Shown piece after piece: positions 1 through 11,934 of a stretch of DNA of 64,000 bases. Below the pieces are notes generated by a model, which did not search any database, was not told where the DNA came from, and saw only the letters and a list, made by a program, of their open reading frames with translations. Location of the stretch: positions 1-64,000 of the forward strand of contig JASJOG010000517.1 of the NCBI GenBank assembly GCA_030142905.1, read 5' to 3'. How positions within the stretch are numbered: the first letter of the stretch is position 1; the number at the start of each line of letters is the position of its first letter. Position numbers and translations under genes: made by a program. This stretch comes from Heliopora coerulea. Taxonomy: Eukaryota; Cnidaria; Anthozoa; Scleralcyonacea; Helioporidae.

Positions 1-1297
1 TTTATCACTGCGATCGAACTTTGAGTTTGCGCGTAATTTAACACGATAAACACTCTTTGTTCTGTGGTTAGCTGAGCCATTCGTAGTCGAACTTATAATA
101 TTCCTAAATTGCGTTTTAACTCACTTTGTGTGGTTATTCTAATAACAAGGAAAAATTAAAACGTATTTTCAAATCCCAGAAGCATAATTAGTTGCACAGG
201 CATTGAAATGCTATTTGCAGTATCTACTTATGCAAATTATAGTGTTTGCAGTTTTTTTTTGATACACCCTGTATAGCGGTTAATAAAGTTACTCATGCGT
301 TAGTCGCGGTAAACAAACCAAAAACGATCATGCCAAGAGTGAGTAAAGCATGGCGACGTAAATATAAGTACAAAGACATACGCAAATGCATTAGGTTCTT
401 CATATGAGGTTAACTCCTTTGTAACAGTAAAATACAATAAGCTCAGTTGACCATGAAGTGCCAACTGCGATTGCTTGCATCTCACTCGGGAGATCACAGG
501 TTCGATACCCGTTTGGGGACTCTGAAACATTTGCTGTGGATTTGAGCTTGACGACTCATTTCGTGTGCCAATGTGCGTGGTAATAGTGGCTCGCACACGA
601 CGCTAACCTACTACAGTAGTCACATTTCCAGTCAAGTACAAAACAATCTGGTAATTAATTCCCATGCACCTTTTCGCTCTGGTCAAGTGCGTTGAAAAAC
701 CTTCGGCAACATTTATTGCGTTTTTAAAGCGATAAACAATCCTGAAATAACTCAGAAAACGAAAATGATCTGGACGCAATAAAAAGTTCATCAATATCTA
801 TTGAAAACAAGCGATGAAGAACGATAATCGTTGAAATGAACTAATTCGCGGCTCAGCCTCTTCAGATCGTGTTATCTTTCTGCACTTCTTGGATCATTAT
901 TTGAACAGATCATTTGATTCTACACTATGCGTTGTACCACGCTATATCTCATCACTGGTAGAAGAAAAACAACAGTGCGTAAATAGAACACAGAGTCATG
1001 ATATGTTGTCGTGTCTTGTTGCCATACAACTGATGCCCGCATTTATTCAAAGGTATATCACATTGCGGTCGATTTTCCCCGTTGAATGATTTATCTTATA
1101 AGCGTATGATATACACAGAATACAGCTGCTGGACAATTCACAAAGTATTCCACCACACCGACCTATTATTCATTTACGTCGCTGATAATCGACAAATCTG
1201 TTTTTCCAATTTTTAATGTCTTATTTTAAAAGGTAACTCAGTCTTCATACCAGGGAATGATGTCTTAAAATTTGCTTTGTATGAACTCGCCAAGGTC
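1..1297. other. Intergenic, no recognised gene
   Basis: AT-rich sequence. Short open frames on both strands show no recognisable domain or splice structure. The only interpretable item is a degenerate tRNA-like block near 440-525, listed separately. Confidence 0.5.
440..525 (+). repeat. tRNA-like (SINE) fragment
   Basis: A B-box-like GGTTCGATACCCG follows a degenerate anticodon-arm region and ends in a TTTGGGG acceptor-like stretch, then CTCTGAAAC. It resembles the better tRNA-derived repeats at 26 and 39 kb. The related phrase GACCATGAAGT recurs near 22530. The A-box half is too degraded for a functional tRNA. Confidence 0.4.
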
Positions 1298-1717
1298 TCA
1301 TTGCTTCGAATACGACGTTAGTAACTCAATCATCTCAAAATTGTCCGTAAAGTCGACCGGTGCTTTCCCATCGAAGCTGAGTACGTCAGGGTTCGCGCCG
1401 TGTATCAATAAAAACCTAGCAACTCTCAAATCATCTGAAACAGCGCAATAGTGAAGCGGTGTCCATCCTGTGCAGTCATGAAGATTCACGTCAGCTCCAA
1501 GGTTAACTAGAACTCGGATACATTTAAGGTTTCCATCGCGGACAAATTCGTGCAATGCCGTTCGGCCATTGCATGAGGCAAAAGCTGTATTTACAATCCC
1601 GGTATCGACACTTGGCCGTTTTAAAAACTCCACAATCTCGCCGCTATCTCCATCCTTCACGACCTCTTTGAACACCAAAGAATGGGGAAACTTTACCTTT
1701 CTCTCTTCCACTGACAT
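1298..1717 (-). CDS. Ankyrin-repeat protein, PP1 regulatory subunit 27-like
   Basis: Predicted 139-residue cytosolic or nuclear protein from one exon. The first ATG on the strand is at 1717-1715; the open frame extends three codons upstream but only to a GTG. Residues 7-10 read KVKF, which fits the RVxF protein-phosphatase-1 docking motif. Three ankyrin-type repeats follow, with GRTALHEFVRDGNLKCIRVL, GADVNLHDCTGWTPLHYCA and GANPDVLSFDGKAPVDF as landmarks. Vertebrate PPP1R27 is about 154 residues with the same order: a short N-terminus containing an RVxF followed by FP, then ankyrin repeats. The family call rests on that architecture and on local similarity; a generic small ankyrin protein remains possible. 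No intron is needed, so it could be an intronless gene or a retrocopy, but the frame is uninterrupted. The nearest gene is the FGF on the same strand. Confidence 0.72.
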   Translation of the reverse strand: MSVEERKVKFPHSLVFKEVVKDGDSGEIVEFLKRPSVDTGIVNTAFASCNGRTALHEFVRDGNLKCIRVLVNLGADVNLHDCTGWTPLHYCAVSDDLRVARFLLIHGANPDVLSFDGKAPVDFTDNFEMIELLTSYSKQ

Positions 1718-2904
1718 TTTTGTCACAGTTCTCAGCGTCTTCTACTTCTTACTGGTTCTTGAATTCCAAGTCCTCCCTAAGCCACGTATGCGCCATGATA
1801 GTTTCCGCAAAGTAGGCAATGTATGTTTGTTGGATTTCATTTTACGTAAGAAAATTCATGATCTGTTGTGTTGTTTAAGCCTCCATGTCATATGGGCTGA
1901 CATCAAGCAGATGTTCACCACTCAGCGATCAAGAACGTTATTAAATGAATCACTATTTACCTAGTTCTGTTTATTTTTTGATGGTTTTTGACAGTAAAAA
2001 ATTTCGTCAAATGCGGCTTATTTTGAAAAGCTTACTTGTTCAAACCTCCGCTGAGAATAATTAACTGTAAGCTCATATTTTCGCGTGGGAACAAGAGATT
2101 CATGCGATTAAAACAAAATGCTTGGTTAGTTTTTCTTTTTCTTTTTTCCACGGATGATACTTGCCTGAACTAAAGAAATTATAGAGCATTGGCGGAATCA
2201 TAAGCGTGTCGCCAAGGACGAAGTTAATGATGTTAAACATTTTGGGTCCGAAACTGCGAATAAATTACAGAAGCGTTCAAATTAGCGACTTGAGACCCTT
2301 CTTCGTGGCAAAGAATACCACATTATTTCATTTACTACACTGGATTTAAACGCCCGATGAAATGACCCAACACTACAGGATAACTTTAGTTCAATTTTGT
2401 GATAATTTTACTTTGAACCATTAAAACCACTTGATGGCATTGTTGCCTCAGTTTGGCACAATACTTTTTCAAGCTAAAACGATTTTTTTAAAGCAGTACT
2501 TTGCGGGGAATTCTGATTGATAACAACCTCATTCTAATCCGATATGGACTCTAAAATTTATATATTAGTCCAACAAGGAATGACAAACAGTTTCTTAACA
2601 AAGTTTAATGAATGTTTTCTGATAAAGTTAGCCTGTTTGAACAAGGCTTACCAACGATGATTTTGAGAAAGCTGCCAAAGTCTGATATAATTATACATCT
2701 TAGCCAACTTTCTTTCGACATGGCCATGCGAGTTTTTGAAGCTACGGTGACCCGGGATAGTTTGTAACTTATTCAACAAGGAAGATCCCTACTAATACGT
2801 GGTAATGAGGGTATCAATTGAACATATACGTAAATTTCTTATCAATAGGGCACGCGAGGAAGCCCATGGCATCATACCCCCTAAATACCCCTGTGATTCC
2901 TATG
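1718..2904. other. Intergenic, nothing recognised
   Basis: This is the region upstream of the ankyrin gene, so it should hold its promoter. I see no clear TATA or initiator arrangement. Open frames here are short and unlike known proteins. Confidence 0.4.
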
Positions 2905-3290
2905 GGTCCCTTTACACGAGCCCGGGTTGGCTTTCAAACCCGGTCAACCCGTCTGTGCATAAACAAATTACGAGACCCGGGTTGGACAAGTTGATTTTGT
3001 CATAAAAGCACGACATTAGATTGATCCAGGTCGACATTTTCGTGCAAAAAATTCATGAGCTTGGTTAAACAAGTGAAGAAGGACAACGGGTTTGGGATGA
3101 CTAGGCAGAGTAATACGAATTTTTTATTGACCACAATGCTACTAGACACGAGAGCCCCGGACGGGCAACCCGGGTTGGCTTTTCCCTTCCTAACCAACTG
3201 AGCTCGTGTGGATGTCGCAGAAGCATCATCCAGGGCTGGCAACTTCACCCGGGTTGACAACCCGCCCGGGTACTAGTAAAGACATCCTGG
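2905..3290. repeat. MITE-like element with CCCGGGTTGG motifs
   Basis: The left end (GTCCCTTTACACGAGCCCGG) is approximately mirrored at the right end, whose reverse complement reads ATGTCTTTACTAGTACCCGG. Inside, CCCGGGTTGG or its complement recurs at least five times, a local GC spike in AT-rich DNA. No ORF of interest. Read as a non-autonomous DNA transposon; superfamily unknown. Confidence 0.5.
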
Positions 3291-4201
3291 GAGTGGCTGA
3301 GCGAGCCAATCTCCAAAATCCACGATTGATTAATCGTGGATTTTTTTGCCTTGAACTTAAACTTCAACCTTTCAAGTGCAACTCCGATGGAAAAATCGTC
3401 CATCGAATTTTGATCTTATTTGAAAACTACTTTGAAATGAGAAAAAAATGACATTTTTGGATCGATCATTCTGTATTCATTTGTTATTCAGGTATTCATG
3501 TTTTCGAGAATGTAAGTTAGGTGGTTTTGTTCATGAGGTCATATTCTTAATGCAAAATAGGACGTATCTTTTGGGATAAAAAGTATACAGCACTGGAACT
3601 TTGGATATGTGTGTAGTAACAGAGAGTGTAGTCAAGTTTATGCACATGGTGTTACCTTGCAAACTCCTTGGTCTACAGCTTCATGAATTTATAAAACTAA
3701 ATTTGTCTGTTTCTCGTACGTCAAAAAGTGTTTACTGCAGCTCATATTTAAGGGAAAGTTATAAATACGTGGGTATTACATTTAAAATGTTCAAACAATA
3801 CCATTTTTGACGAAACGGGAATAGAAATTTTATTATGGATCTAAAACCAAGTGGTTTTCATGTCAACAGCATAACGTGTACTAAGGAGTTTATTTTTTTA
3901 GTTACCATACATTTGCAAAGTTTCGACGCTTTCAAGTGGTTATTTCCAAATAAATTTTGCCATTTCTGCGAAAACTGCATGACGTCGTTAACCAACGAAT
4001 TTACATTTTTCAAAAACCAGGTATTTCTGGTCAGAGATGAGATATTCCGAAACCGAGAACCCCATTCGTCTACACATCAAAAAGGCTTTAAACATAAGAT
4101 CAAAATTAAATCTACCATTAAATAATAAATAGGCATTTTAATATTTGAATACTGGGTACTGCAAGGATTATTGATCAATCGATTAATCATTTTCGTCTTG
4201 A
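3291..4201. other. Intergenic, nothing recognised
   Basis: AT-rich sequence. It has a 12-bp-arm hairpin followed by a T-run near 3314-3346, and open frames with no recognisable domain. Confidence 0.4.
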
Positions 4202-4209
4202 CTGTTAAC

Positions 4210-4559
4210 CATTGAACTCTAGAAAGACTGGAACGATACCTGCAAACTGTATTTTGAAGCCATCATGGAGGTTGACATGTGGGTCAATTTGCAGGTCATC
4301 CCAGTCGCCTACGTGATAAAACACGCAACCTATTGTGAAAAACTTCACCCAGATTTCGGGTTTTTTGATAGTTTTCTTTTTTGTCCTTAGTAAAGTGGAA
4401 GACAATGTCGTTAGGACTGCATATTTGTTAGAATTAACTGTTCAGTACAATTTTTTCCCCCGCGTGTTTTTGACCCACATGGCTGCCCCCATGTTGGCTT
4501 CACTCAGTTGTAAGGCCAGACATAACGAGGTATCGTTCCAGTCTTTTTAGAGTTCACTG
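4210..4559. mobile_element. hAT-type MITE, copy 1
   Basis: 350 bp element with terminal inverted repeats starting CATTGAACTCTA on the left and CAGTGAACTCTA (reverse complement) on the right. It is flanked by a perfect 8-bp duplication CTGTTAAC at 4202-4209 and 4560-4567. CA-type ends plus an 8-bp duplication are typical of hAT elements. No transposase; both open frames crossing it are element sequence. Related copies lie at 17411, 25343 and 50468. Confidence 0.85.
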
Positions 4560-4593
4560 CTGTTAACCGATGTGACGTAGAGTTCTAATTATT

Positions 4594-4929
4594 AGGGACA
4601 TTAACATCTATGACGCCAACTTGAACGACGACGTCCTATAAAATTTCGGCATTTAGAAACCACGGTTTATTGATCACCGTGCTTGATACTTGTGGCCTGT
4701 CGTATGACTCCTAAAACGCTCCAGCTCTCCTAAAACGACTATAGTCTCGGTTTGAATTCAATCTCCAGTAACAGCTTCTTTGGTCTGGGTGACGTTTTAA
4801 GCAGAAAAGCGACGGTGTTGAGAATGCACTGGAGAATAAAAATTATTCAATCTCTTTGTTTTGCATGGAGAATTCTTTTGTTTCGAAGAACGCGTCGTTG
4901 AAGTTGACGTCGTGATTCTTAAGGTCCCT
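4594..4929. mobile_element. MITE with ~45-bp terminal inverted repeats
   Basis: The left end AGGGACATTAACATCTATGA and the reverse-complemented right end AGGGACCTTAAGAATCACGA begin inverted repeats of about 45 bp, both continuing into a GACGTCAACTTCAACGACG-like stretch. A diverged copy lies at 45494-46045. No clear target duplication seen. Confidence 0.7.
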
Positions 4930-5081
4930 CTTGTCTCCATCATGTTTACTTTCAATTTTGTGAGAAGAAATTTGACTCTGTTGTTTTCATGAAATAACTC
5001 AAAACAGTGATTTTAATCTATGCATATTTTGCTTGCCTCCCACCGTAACCCGAATTCCAATAATATTCAGTCTCAGTAAGT

Positions 5082-7086
5082 CTAATAATTCAAATTCATT
5101 CTCTCAAATTGTTCTTCATCTTGCTCAAGCGACATGAGCTGGAATTTTGCGGCGTCGTCATAAAACGTTGTCTGCTTGGCGTTCTTGAATCTTCCGTCGT
5201 TTTTAATGCCTAGGTACCATGAACTAGGCAAGCTTTGCCTTTGGGGACAATCATGCGAGCGAAATCTGTGCCAATAGTCAAAGGCCAGGTGATGGTCGAA
5301 GTATGATTCTTTATTTAACTGACTCTTGAAAAAGTGAAACAAAAAAATGTGAAAGATAAAGCAAGCGTAAAAAAAAGTGGGTGGTTTGTGGGTTGATGGA
5401 TGGATGTATCGATGTGTGGATGGATGTATCGATGTGTGGATGAATGTATCAACGAGTGGATGGATGTGTCGATAGGTGGGTGGATGGATGGATGGATCGA
5501 TTGATCGATGACTAGATGGATGGATAGTGGGTTGATGGATGGATAAGTAGATGGATTGATAGATGAATGCATAGGTGGGAGGGTGGGTGACTGGCTGAAT
5601 CGGTAGATGGATGAATGGATGAAAAAAATGAGTCAGACGAAGCGATTAATAATTACCGTCTAGTATACATAATAATAATTTTGTAAAAGTTTTTAGATGT
5701 AAATATAGTTATCAAAAATTAAGTATTATATATAGTAAATAGATGCACGGCCCTTTGAAAAACAGGAAACTGAACAGGCCACTGTGCTAAAATAAATGTA
5801 AGTAAAGTAAAGTAAAGTAAAGGGGTGGATGAACTCACGTAGTGACGAGTGAAAAAATAAGTTAAACGGATGAAAAAAGATGCATTAAGTAGCAATGAAG
5901 AATCAGCGGGTCATCTACATCCGTACCGTTGCATACACGTTTCCGGTGACGCAAGAAATCGCCACATAATCTTTTGATTCCACATTTTGCAACCTCACTG
6001 TCCGACTGTTGTACACCAGAATGCGAAATATAGCTATATAGATGAAAGAGAAAAGAGAAAGAAGACATGTATTTCAAGGCCATCGTGCTTCTCCAAGTGC
6101 GTTTTGGGCGAAACATAAACGTCCACGTGCTAGTCGAACATAACAAATCTATTATATATGTTTGAAAAGCGTAAATAACTGACTGCAATTTCTTAATGAA
6201 ATGTTTTATTTTGAAAGAACTTTCACTGTTTTACTCTGGCTAACGCCAGACGATTTTACTCATCTAAGGGAGACGTACTGCTAGGAAAGGGTTTTAACCT
6301 ATCTCAACTAACTCTCTCCTGTTAGAAAAGTATGTCTTTTTTTACTCTGGCTATGGCCAGGCGATTTTGCTCCCCAAGGGAAGACACCTTGTCGGAAAGG
6401 ATTAAATATCAATTTTATTTACAAAGTCTAAGGATATGAATGAAAACGCCAATAGTTAGCGATTTTAGAACAGAAAGTTCGTCTTGACATATTCGGTTGC
6501 AAAGACATGGTTATATTTTTAAAGACTCATACCTCTTTCGTTTCGGAATCTCACTTCTTTTAGTTGAGTCAAAGCAATTGTTTAGTTTCGCAGCTTGTCG
6601 TTTTATGTAATTGGTCACATCGGGTTAAGGTGACCTAACTATATCAGAATCATGTTTTGGTCATTTTGATTTTTACTTTGAAACGACTGCGGACTACATT
6701 AGTTCTTGGAGACTAAGAGTGATTCAGTTAAGTTGCTCATTGTCTTCACATTGTTAAATGCACATACTGTTTTTAGATTGTTGTGGATTCCCGTAGACCG
6801 TTCCATTTTTAGCTTCCGCCAAGAGGAATCCCCACCTATTATAGACATGGACCAAAATGTTGTTTGTCGGAACACCAGGTCTGAAATTACGTGGTTGTCT
6901 TTCTCGAACTTCAATTTTTGTTTGGACTAGTATGGCATTTTTATCGTTTCTCTTTTTCTCGAAACTTCTTAATTCGTCTTCCATCTCTGCAACATCCTCC
7001 GATATTAGATTTTCCAACTCGACGCTCTTCGGTCTTTCAACCTCTGACGTTAGTACTTTGTAAGTTGAAGTTAACAAAAGTAGAAC
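5082..7086 (-). CDS. Fibroblast growth factor (divergent), 3 exons seen
   Basis: Exons on the minus strand are 7086-6768, 6033-5927 and 5324-5082. Junctions are TTTTAG/GTT, ACA/GTATGT, ATATAG/CTA, ACG/GTACGG and CAAG/AGT. Phases agree (1 nt plus 2 nt, then phase 0), giving about 222 residues. The first exon opens with a hydrophobic VLLLLTS, like the end of a signal peptide, so an upstream start exon is missing. A charged, probably helical stretch leads into YNRWGFLLAEAKNGTVYG, matching the FGF beta-trefoil entry (Y/C-x-x-G-x-x-L-x-x-x-x-D/N-G-x-V-x-G). Exon 2 (35 residues) has NVESKDYVAISCVTGNVYAT, aligning with the usual GV-x-S-x-x-YLAM-N-x-x-G-x-LY block. Exon 3 has SSWYLGIKNDGRF, the FGF WYV-x-L-x-x-x-G-x block. 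The first boundary falls where vertebrate FGF exon 1 ends. Role by family: secreted ligand for FGF receptors. Confidence 0.78.
5385..5625. repeat. GATG/TGGA minisatellite in FGF intron
   Basis: Irregular tetranucleotide array (GGATGGATG, with ATCGATGTGTGGATG higher-order units) lying wholly within the second FGF intron seen here (5325-5926). Open frames over it are low-complexity artefacts. Confidence 0.8.
6225..6410. repeat. Two copies of short CTGGCTAACGCCAG-type repeat
   Basis: Two adjacent copies of a roughly 70-100 bp dispersed element with the core TTTTACTCTGGCTAACGCCA, a G-rich GGGAGACG/GGGAAGAC box, and ends resembling AAAGGGTTTTAACC. They sit in the first FGF intron seen here. Other copies: 7194, 17060, 21601, 23886, 24640 and 49765. 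Confidence 0.6.
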
Positions 7087-7193
7087 CTAAAACACGGCAA
7101 CAGATTAAAAACGTGAGTCGTGGATGAAGAAATCGCACAAGAAACAAGAACACGCACAAGAAAATGGACATTAACTCCCTCCGATCCGTTCCT

Positions 7194-7275
7194 GACTTTT
7201 CAGTTTTACTCTGGCTAACGCCAGACGATTTTAATTGTCATGGGGCGACGTCTCTGACAGAAAAGAGTTAAAGAT
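7194..7275. repeat. Short CTGGCTAACGCCAG-type repeat
   Basis: Same family as 6225-6410: TTTTACTCTGGCTAACGCCA, then ACGATTTTAATTGTC and GACAGAAAAGAGTTAAAG. Confidence 0.6.
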
Positions 7276-7394
7276 TAATCCTTCAGCGGTCAAGTTATTT
7301 CGAAGAGGTTTCACGTCGATCCACTAAATCATTTGTTCTGTGCGATTTCCTCATACGACCTCCGAAAAGGATCCACAAATTCAAGGAAGTTGAC

Positions 7395-7639
<245 letters not shown>

Positions 7640-7645
<6 letters not shown>

Positions 7646-7830
7646 CTTCAAAAAATGTTGACTTTATTTAAAATCTTTAAAAAAAATCATAATATTTCAG
7701 GACACAGCCCTTTCTTCAGATAAACCTGTTACCAACAACGGGAGTCTTCATAAAGCGTACAGAAGTCCTTTGTATGAATTACAGATCTCTTACATTAAGC
7801 CCCAAAGGAACAAAACTATTATTTTTTTTC
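7640..7830 (-). repeat. Penelope-like element tail relic (possible)
   Basis: On the minus strand CTGAAGA, a short GC-containing hairpin and GAAATATT occur in series. The same arrangement marks the tails of the Penelope-like elements at 39.5, 41.9 and 44.4 kb. No coding remnant is left. Confidence 0.35.
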
Positions 7831-10800
7831 CGCCCAAAAAATACATATACATATACATATACATATAAAAAAACAGTCTTTGTCAGACTGACATTTTTAA
7901 GTTTTTAAAGTTGTAATAAAAGCCCTCTTATCACAACTTTAAATTATTTTTAAATTTGAATTATTTTTATCTGAACTTTTAGTGGAGCGGGCTGCAGATA
8001 TCCAATTTGAATTTGTGAACCAATGAATGTGGGGGATGCAATAATAAACGTCGGCTCGTCAACAACTCTATCCGTCGCTAAAAGGTTAACTATTCAACAT
8101 GCAAATCTAACGAACCCTGACCTCCCTTCCATCGACGTTGAGTATTGGGAACATGTAATTAACCACAACTCTAATCATGCCACAAATCCACTCTGGCAAT
8201 GACAAATGTTTTACATGAGTAAATTTACAGAGCGTGGAATTTCTGATTCCTTATCCAAGTCGAGAGAAAGCAATCATTCACAATCCAAGTCTACATAAAT
8301 TATCATATCAAAACGCTCAGAAATGCAGAATGCCCGGTGACTGGGAACGAGCATTCAAACCGGGAATGGATTTTGTCGACGATTGGATTTATGTCGGTCA
8401 GCAAGTTTGTTTATATCCAGGTGCTTTGCTTTGAAAGATTGTATTAAATACATCTTTACTGTAGTTATGTGCTAAAGAAATACAATTGAAAATCCTGGGT
8501 GGACCACCGACCATTATAACTTAAAAATCTGGAATTTGGACCCAACAAGCCACAACACCCCCATAAACTTTGTAGACACCACAGAAACAGTACAGACAAA
8601 TTGTTCGTAGATCAGTAATAGTGCTTCCCAACATAGAACATTTTGGTCCTTCCATCAGAGGTCATTTTTTTCCCCAAGTTATAGAGATATGCTGGAGCGC
8701 CTTTCTTTCATTTAAGCTTTGCGATAAAATACTGTTGTCTTGTTGTAGAGTTGTGACCCGAAGTGGCGTCGAAGAAGATTTACCAGGCAGTTGCCCTGTG
8801 TACAAAATGCATAAATAATGAAAGACCAAGAAGCAAACAGACTATTTTTGGTTACAACGAGGTGATCCAACCTTTAAGAGTAAATAACATCTTGAAGGTA
8901 AGATAAATCATGTCTAAAATAAGTAAGAAGTCTCAAATAGGTCTCCCTTTTTTAAACTGTGGATGTGTGCACAAAACTAAAGTTTAAATGTGTTGGTTGG
9001 TGTAAGGAAGCTCATCCTACCCGGGAAAAATTCTTTGATATTTCTAATACCTGAAATGCGTGCAAAGTGATCTAATATTTAACCATTCTTAATTTACAAG
9101 CACGATCTCCATGCAGATTTCTCTTTCGCAAACTAGCTGTCACTGACGTTTCCATGAATTCGAACTTTTAAGAATGGTTTGTGGGAACGTTGTTAGTTAT
9201 CTTATCCCTTCTTCTGGTAATGCCAACGCGCTCATTTTAGAATAGCATACTAAAATTTATCCATAGCTCCGAGATCTCCATAGTTTCAATGACAATTTTG
9301 CTTGATATTAATTAACCTCTGTGATATTAATGAGTTATCCGTAGTATCGATATCCAGATGTATCATTTCGTTGATAAATGTTCGAATGAGATATTTAAGA
9401 AAGAAGCGACGCTAATTGAAGGATTTAGCTGATATAGTTTTAAGCCAAACATATTAACTCTTAGATTACTCGCAATCGCTTGAGACTCTTCCGTCTCTCT
9501 TTCTTTCTCTCTCTCCTTCAGGCTCTTCCAGTTACTGCATTCGACCAACGTTCTGAACTGTATGTTTTTTCACGTATCTTGATCTGGTGATTACTCGCAT
9601 TCTATTTTTAACTCAACAAGCTTGTAGAAAGTCAAACATACTATTTTCGGAACCCCGCAAGCAAGGCAACCACATGATCCACAGGTGGATTGTTCTTCAT
9701 GTTTGTGTCAAGCTTAATGCGATAAATATCTACCGCCATTGTTCGAGTTCATTTGCATAAGTGCAATATAGTTAAACATTAAACCTCAAAAGCAGCTGGC
9801 TTGCAGAACTAGCTTTTGTTCAAATACATTGTAAGAAAGACCCTGAGTCGGACTAAAAATTACCATTTGATGTTATTATAATGACGGTCTTTCACTCGCC
9901 TCTCCGCGTTTTCAATTTTAACTCTACACTCCGCATAAGACAATACCTAACGCAAAGTTTCTAGGAAGTGCTATCAAGCGAACTTGGCCGAGGGACATAT
10001 AACTGAATTCGAATTAACTATATTGTTAAGTGGCTTAGAAAAAGTTGGTCTAGTTAGGAAAAAACAAAAACAAAAGTTTGGTGCAAACGTTAAGCTGTCA
10101 AACATAAAGAATATTGATCGTAAAATTGTGATCTAGATATAATATACCTACGTAAGCAATGAATAAAAATAATTAAAGAAAGATTTGAAATTGTGATTGA
10201 CCTGATTAAGCCCATCACAATTTTGAGGTAAAAGCAAATGTGCTTTACGCTTAACAAATATTGTAAACACCCACAGTCCAATAGTGCAAGTACATTCAAA
10301 ACTAAATAAAACTGGCCGGTTGATATAAGTATTTCTTTGTATAACTTAATCCTTCAAGGGTCAACTTTTTTTCTGGAGTCATAAAAACAGCATAAAACTC
10401 TTCCGTAGCAAACCTCATTGAAACCTATTGCACGGGCATTTAGTCAGCTTCACAGATTCTTGAAACTCTTATTTTTAATTCCAAACATGTTGATATAAAT
10501 ATCCTGAGGGTCTTTTTAACTTAGTCAAGTGATACAAATCAATTCTAGATGGGAAAAATATTCTGACTTACCTGAATCATGAACATGGCTTGATCGGCGT
10601 TTTCAGATTATGATATTAAAATTGGGGCCTAGAATATTGTTTACTTTATGTAGCAGTCTGGTCAATTTATGAGGCCCTTCTCAGTTGCTGACAGTTATAT
10701 ACCCGCTTTCAAAGAAATTAGTTCCTCTGCCCAGTCAAATTTGAAATCAGTCCACGTACCCCTTCCTGATTGGCCATTTCGAACGTTACAAAGAATCCAT

Positions 10801-11099
10801 TATCCTTTTTAATGATTAAGCCGTTTTAAGATTAGAAGGGAATGGCGCCGACATTTCTATCGCCCTATATCTGTTTTTGTTTTCTATGGCGTTTATCAAC
10901 CTCAACGTCAATCATCGTCGTTACACACCTCTGGTTCGAGATGTTACACGACTGTTATCCACAATATTGTCCATGTGAATGCTTCATGTGATCGTTGATG
11001 ATAAGTGGACGTTCGTCACGGACATTAATTTAGTATAATGTCCAAGATTGCGTTCGCTATTGTGTTTAACATTCATGTTTATTGTTAGCCTTATCATAA
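7831..11099. other. Intergenic, nothing recognised
   Basis: About 3.3 kb of AT-rich sequence. The longest frames (for example 8234-8434 and 9363-9548) have no recognisable domain, splice context or repeat partner in the window. Confidence 0.4.
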
Positions 11100-11535
11100 C
11101 GTGGCTACCATAGAGGTCATATATTAACTAGAAGGGCCAACGTGGCTAAATGTCTCAATTTACCGCACGTAACCGATCGAAGTCTGGCACATTGGATAAA
11201 CTGGGAGGCAAACCAAACAAAGCCCGTATGAAAAGTTCAAGGTCATGGTCACAGGCCTCTACTTTTGTTTATTGTTTTTGTCTTTCTTTTTTTATTTTGT
11301 ATTTTCTGCCAAAGTAATAACCGACTAATAACCAAGAAAGCAGTTGTCCTGCTATACACCCAAACAATTCCCTAAACATCAATTGATCGATCTCGAGGTT
11401 CTCTAAGAAACGGAATGAAGAGCCTGGAGAAATACAATTTGCGCCCCAAATTACTCAACATGGCGGCGTTCAATTTCATCCAAATTTTCGGCCCTTATGA
11501 CCCTCTCTAGTTTTATATGATCTATAGGGTGACAA
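11100..11535. repeat. Dispersed repeat, copy 1 (partner at 17816)
   Basis: Shares ordered blocks with 17816-18275: AAGTTCAAGG-TCATGGTCA, CCCTAAACATCAATTG, GCCTGGAG, AAATGGC-type and a common end TTTTATATGATCT. Diverged and non-coding; likely an old transposon. Confidence 0.55.
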
Positions 11536-11585
11536 CAACGTAGGAAGCACATTTGTCGAACCAACACCTTAGCTCACCATCTAGG

Positions 11586-11655
11586 TCTTGGTAGCTCAAT
11601 GGTTAGAGCCTCTCGTCGTTCATGAGAAGGTTGCGGGTTCGATCCCTTATGAGGT
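11586..11655 (+). repeat. tRNA-derived SINE fragment
   Basis: A box GGTAGCTCAATGGTTAGAGC and B box GGTTCGATCCC in tRNA-like spacing, with a degraded acceptor end. Same family as the SINEs at 26.1-26.6 and 53.5-53.9 kb; the trailing text AGTGGCTTCCGC also recurs in those copies. Confidence 0.7.
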
Positions 11656-11934
11656 TGGAGAGCGTCCACACACCTTCTGCAGCATAGCACCAAAGTACCA
11701 CAGGCAAAATATTTTGTGTAACATTCATGTCGATTATTAGCATTGTTGGCATATTGTGGCTTCCGCCTTATCGGCGCATATGTTAAACCAACAACTTAGT
11801 TCACCTGAATTGGCAGATCACTAGTGTGAACATGAATCATTAGATGTACTGAAAAGTTATAAATATAAAGTAGTGCGGGACTTCAGCATATGTGACAAAC
11901 AAAAGGTCGATGTAGTTATTTTGGATATAAAGTT

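Noticed and set aside
3314..3346. Hairpin followed by a T-run resembling a bacterial terminator
   Set aside because: The window is eukaryotic and no gene ends there; likely a chance palindrome or small-element end.
4205..4550. Two overlapping small ORFs
   Set aside because: Both lie inside an hAT-type MITE with an 8-bp target duplication and have no protein similarity.
4860..4930. Minus-strand frame resembling a second FGF C-terminal end near the FGF gene
   Set aside because: The sequence is the terminal inverted repeat of a MITE with another copy at 45.5 kb.
5315..5572. Ser/Ile/His/Pro-rich minus-strand ORF
   Set aside because: Direct translation of the GATG minisatellite in an FGF intron.
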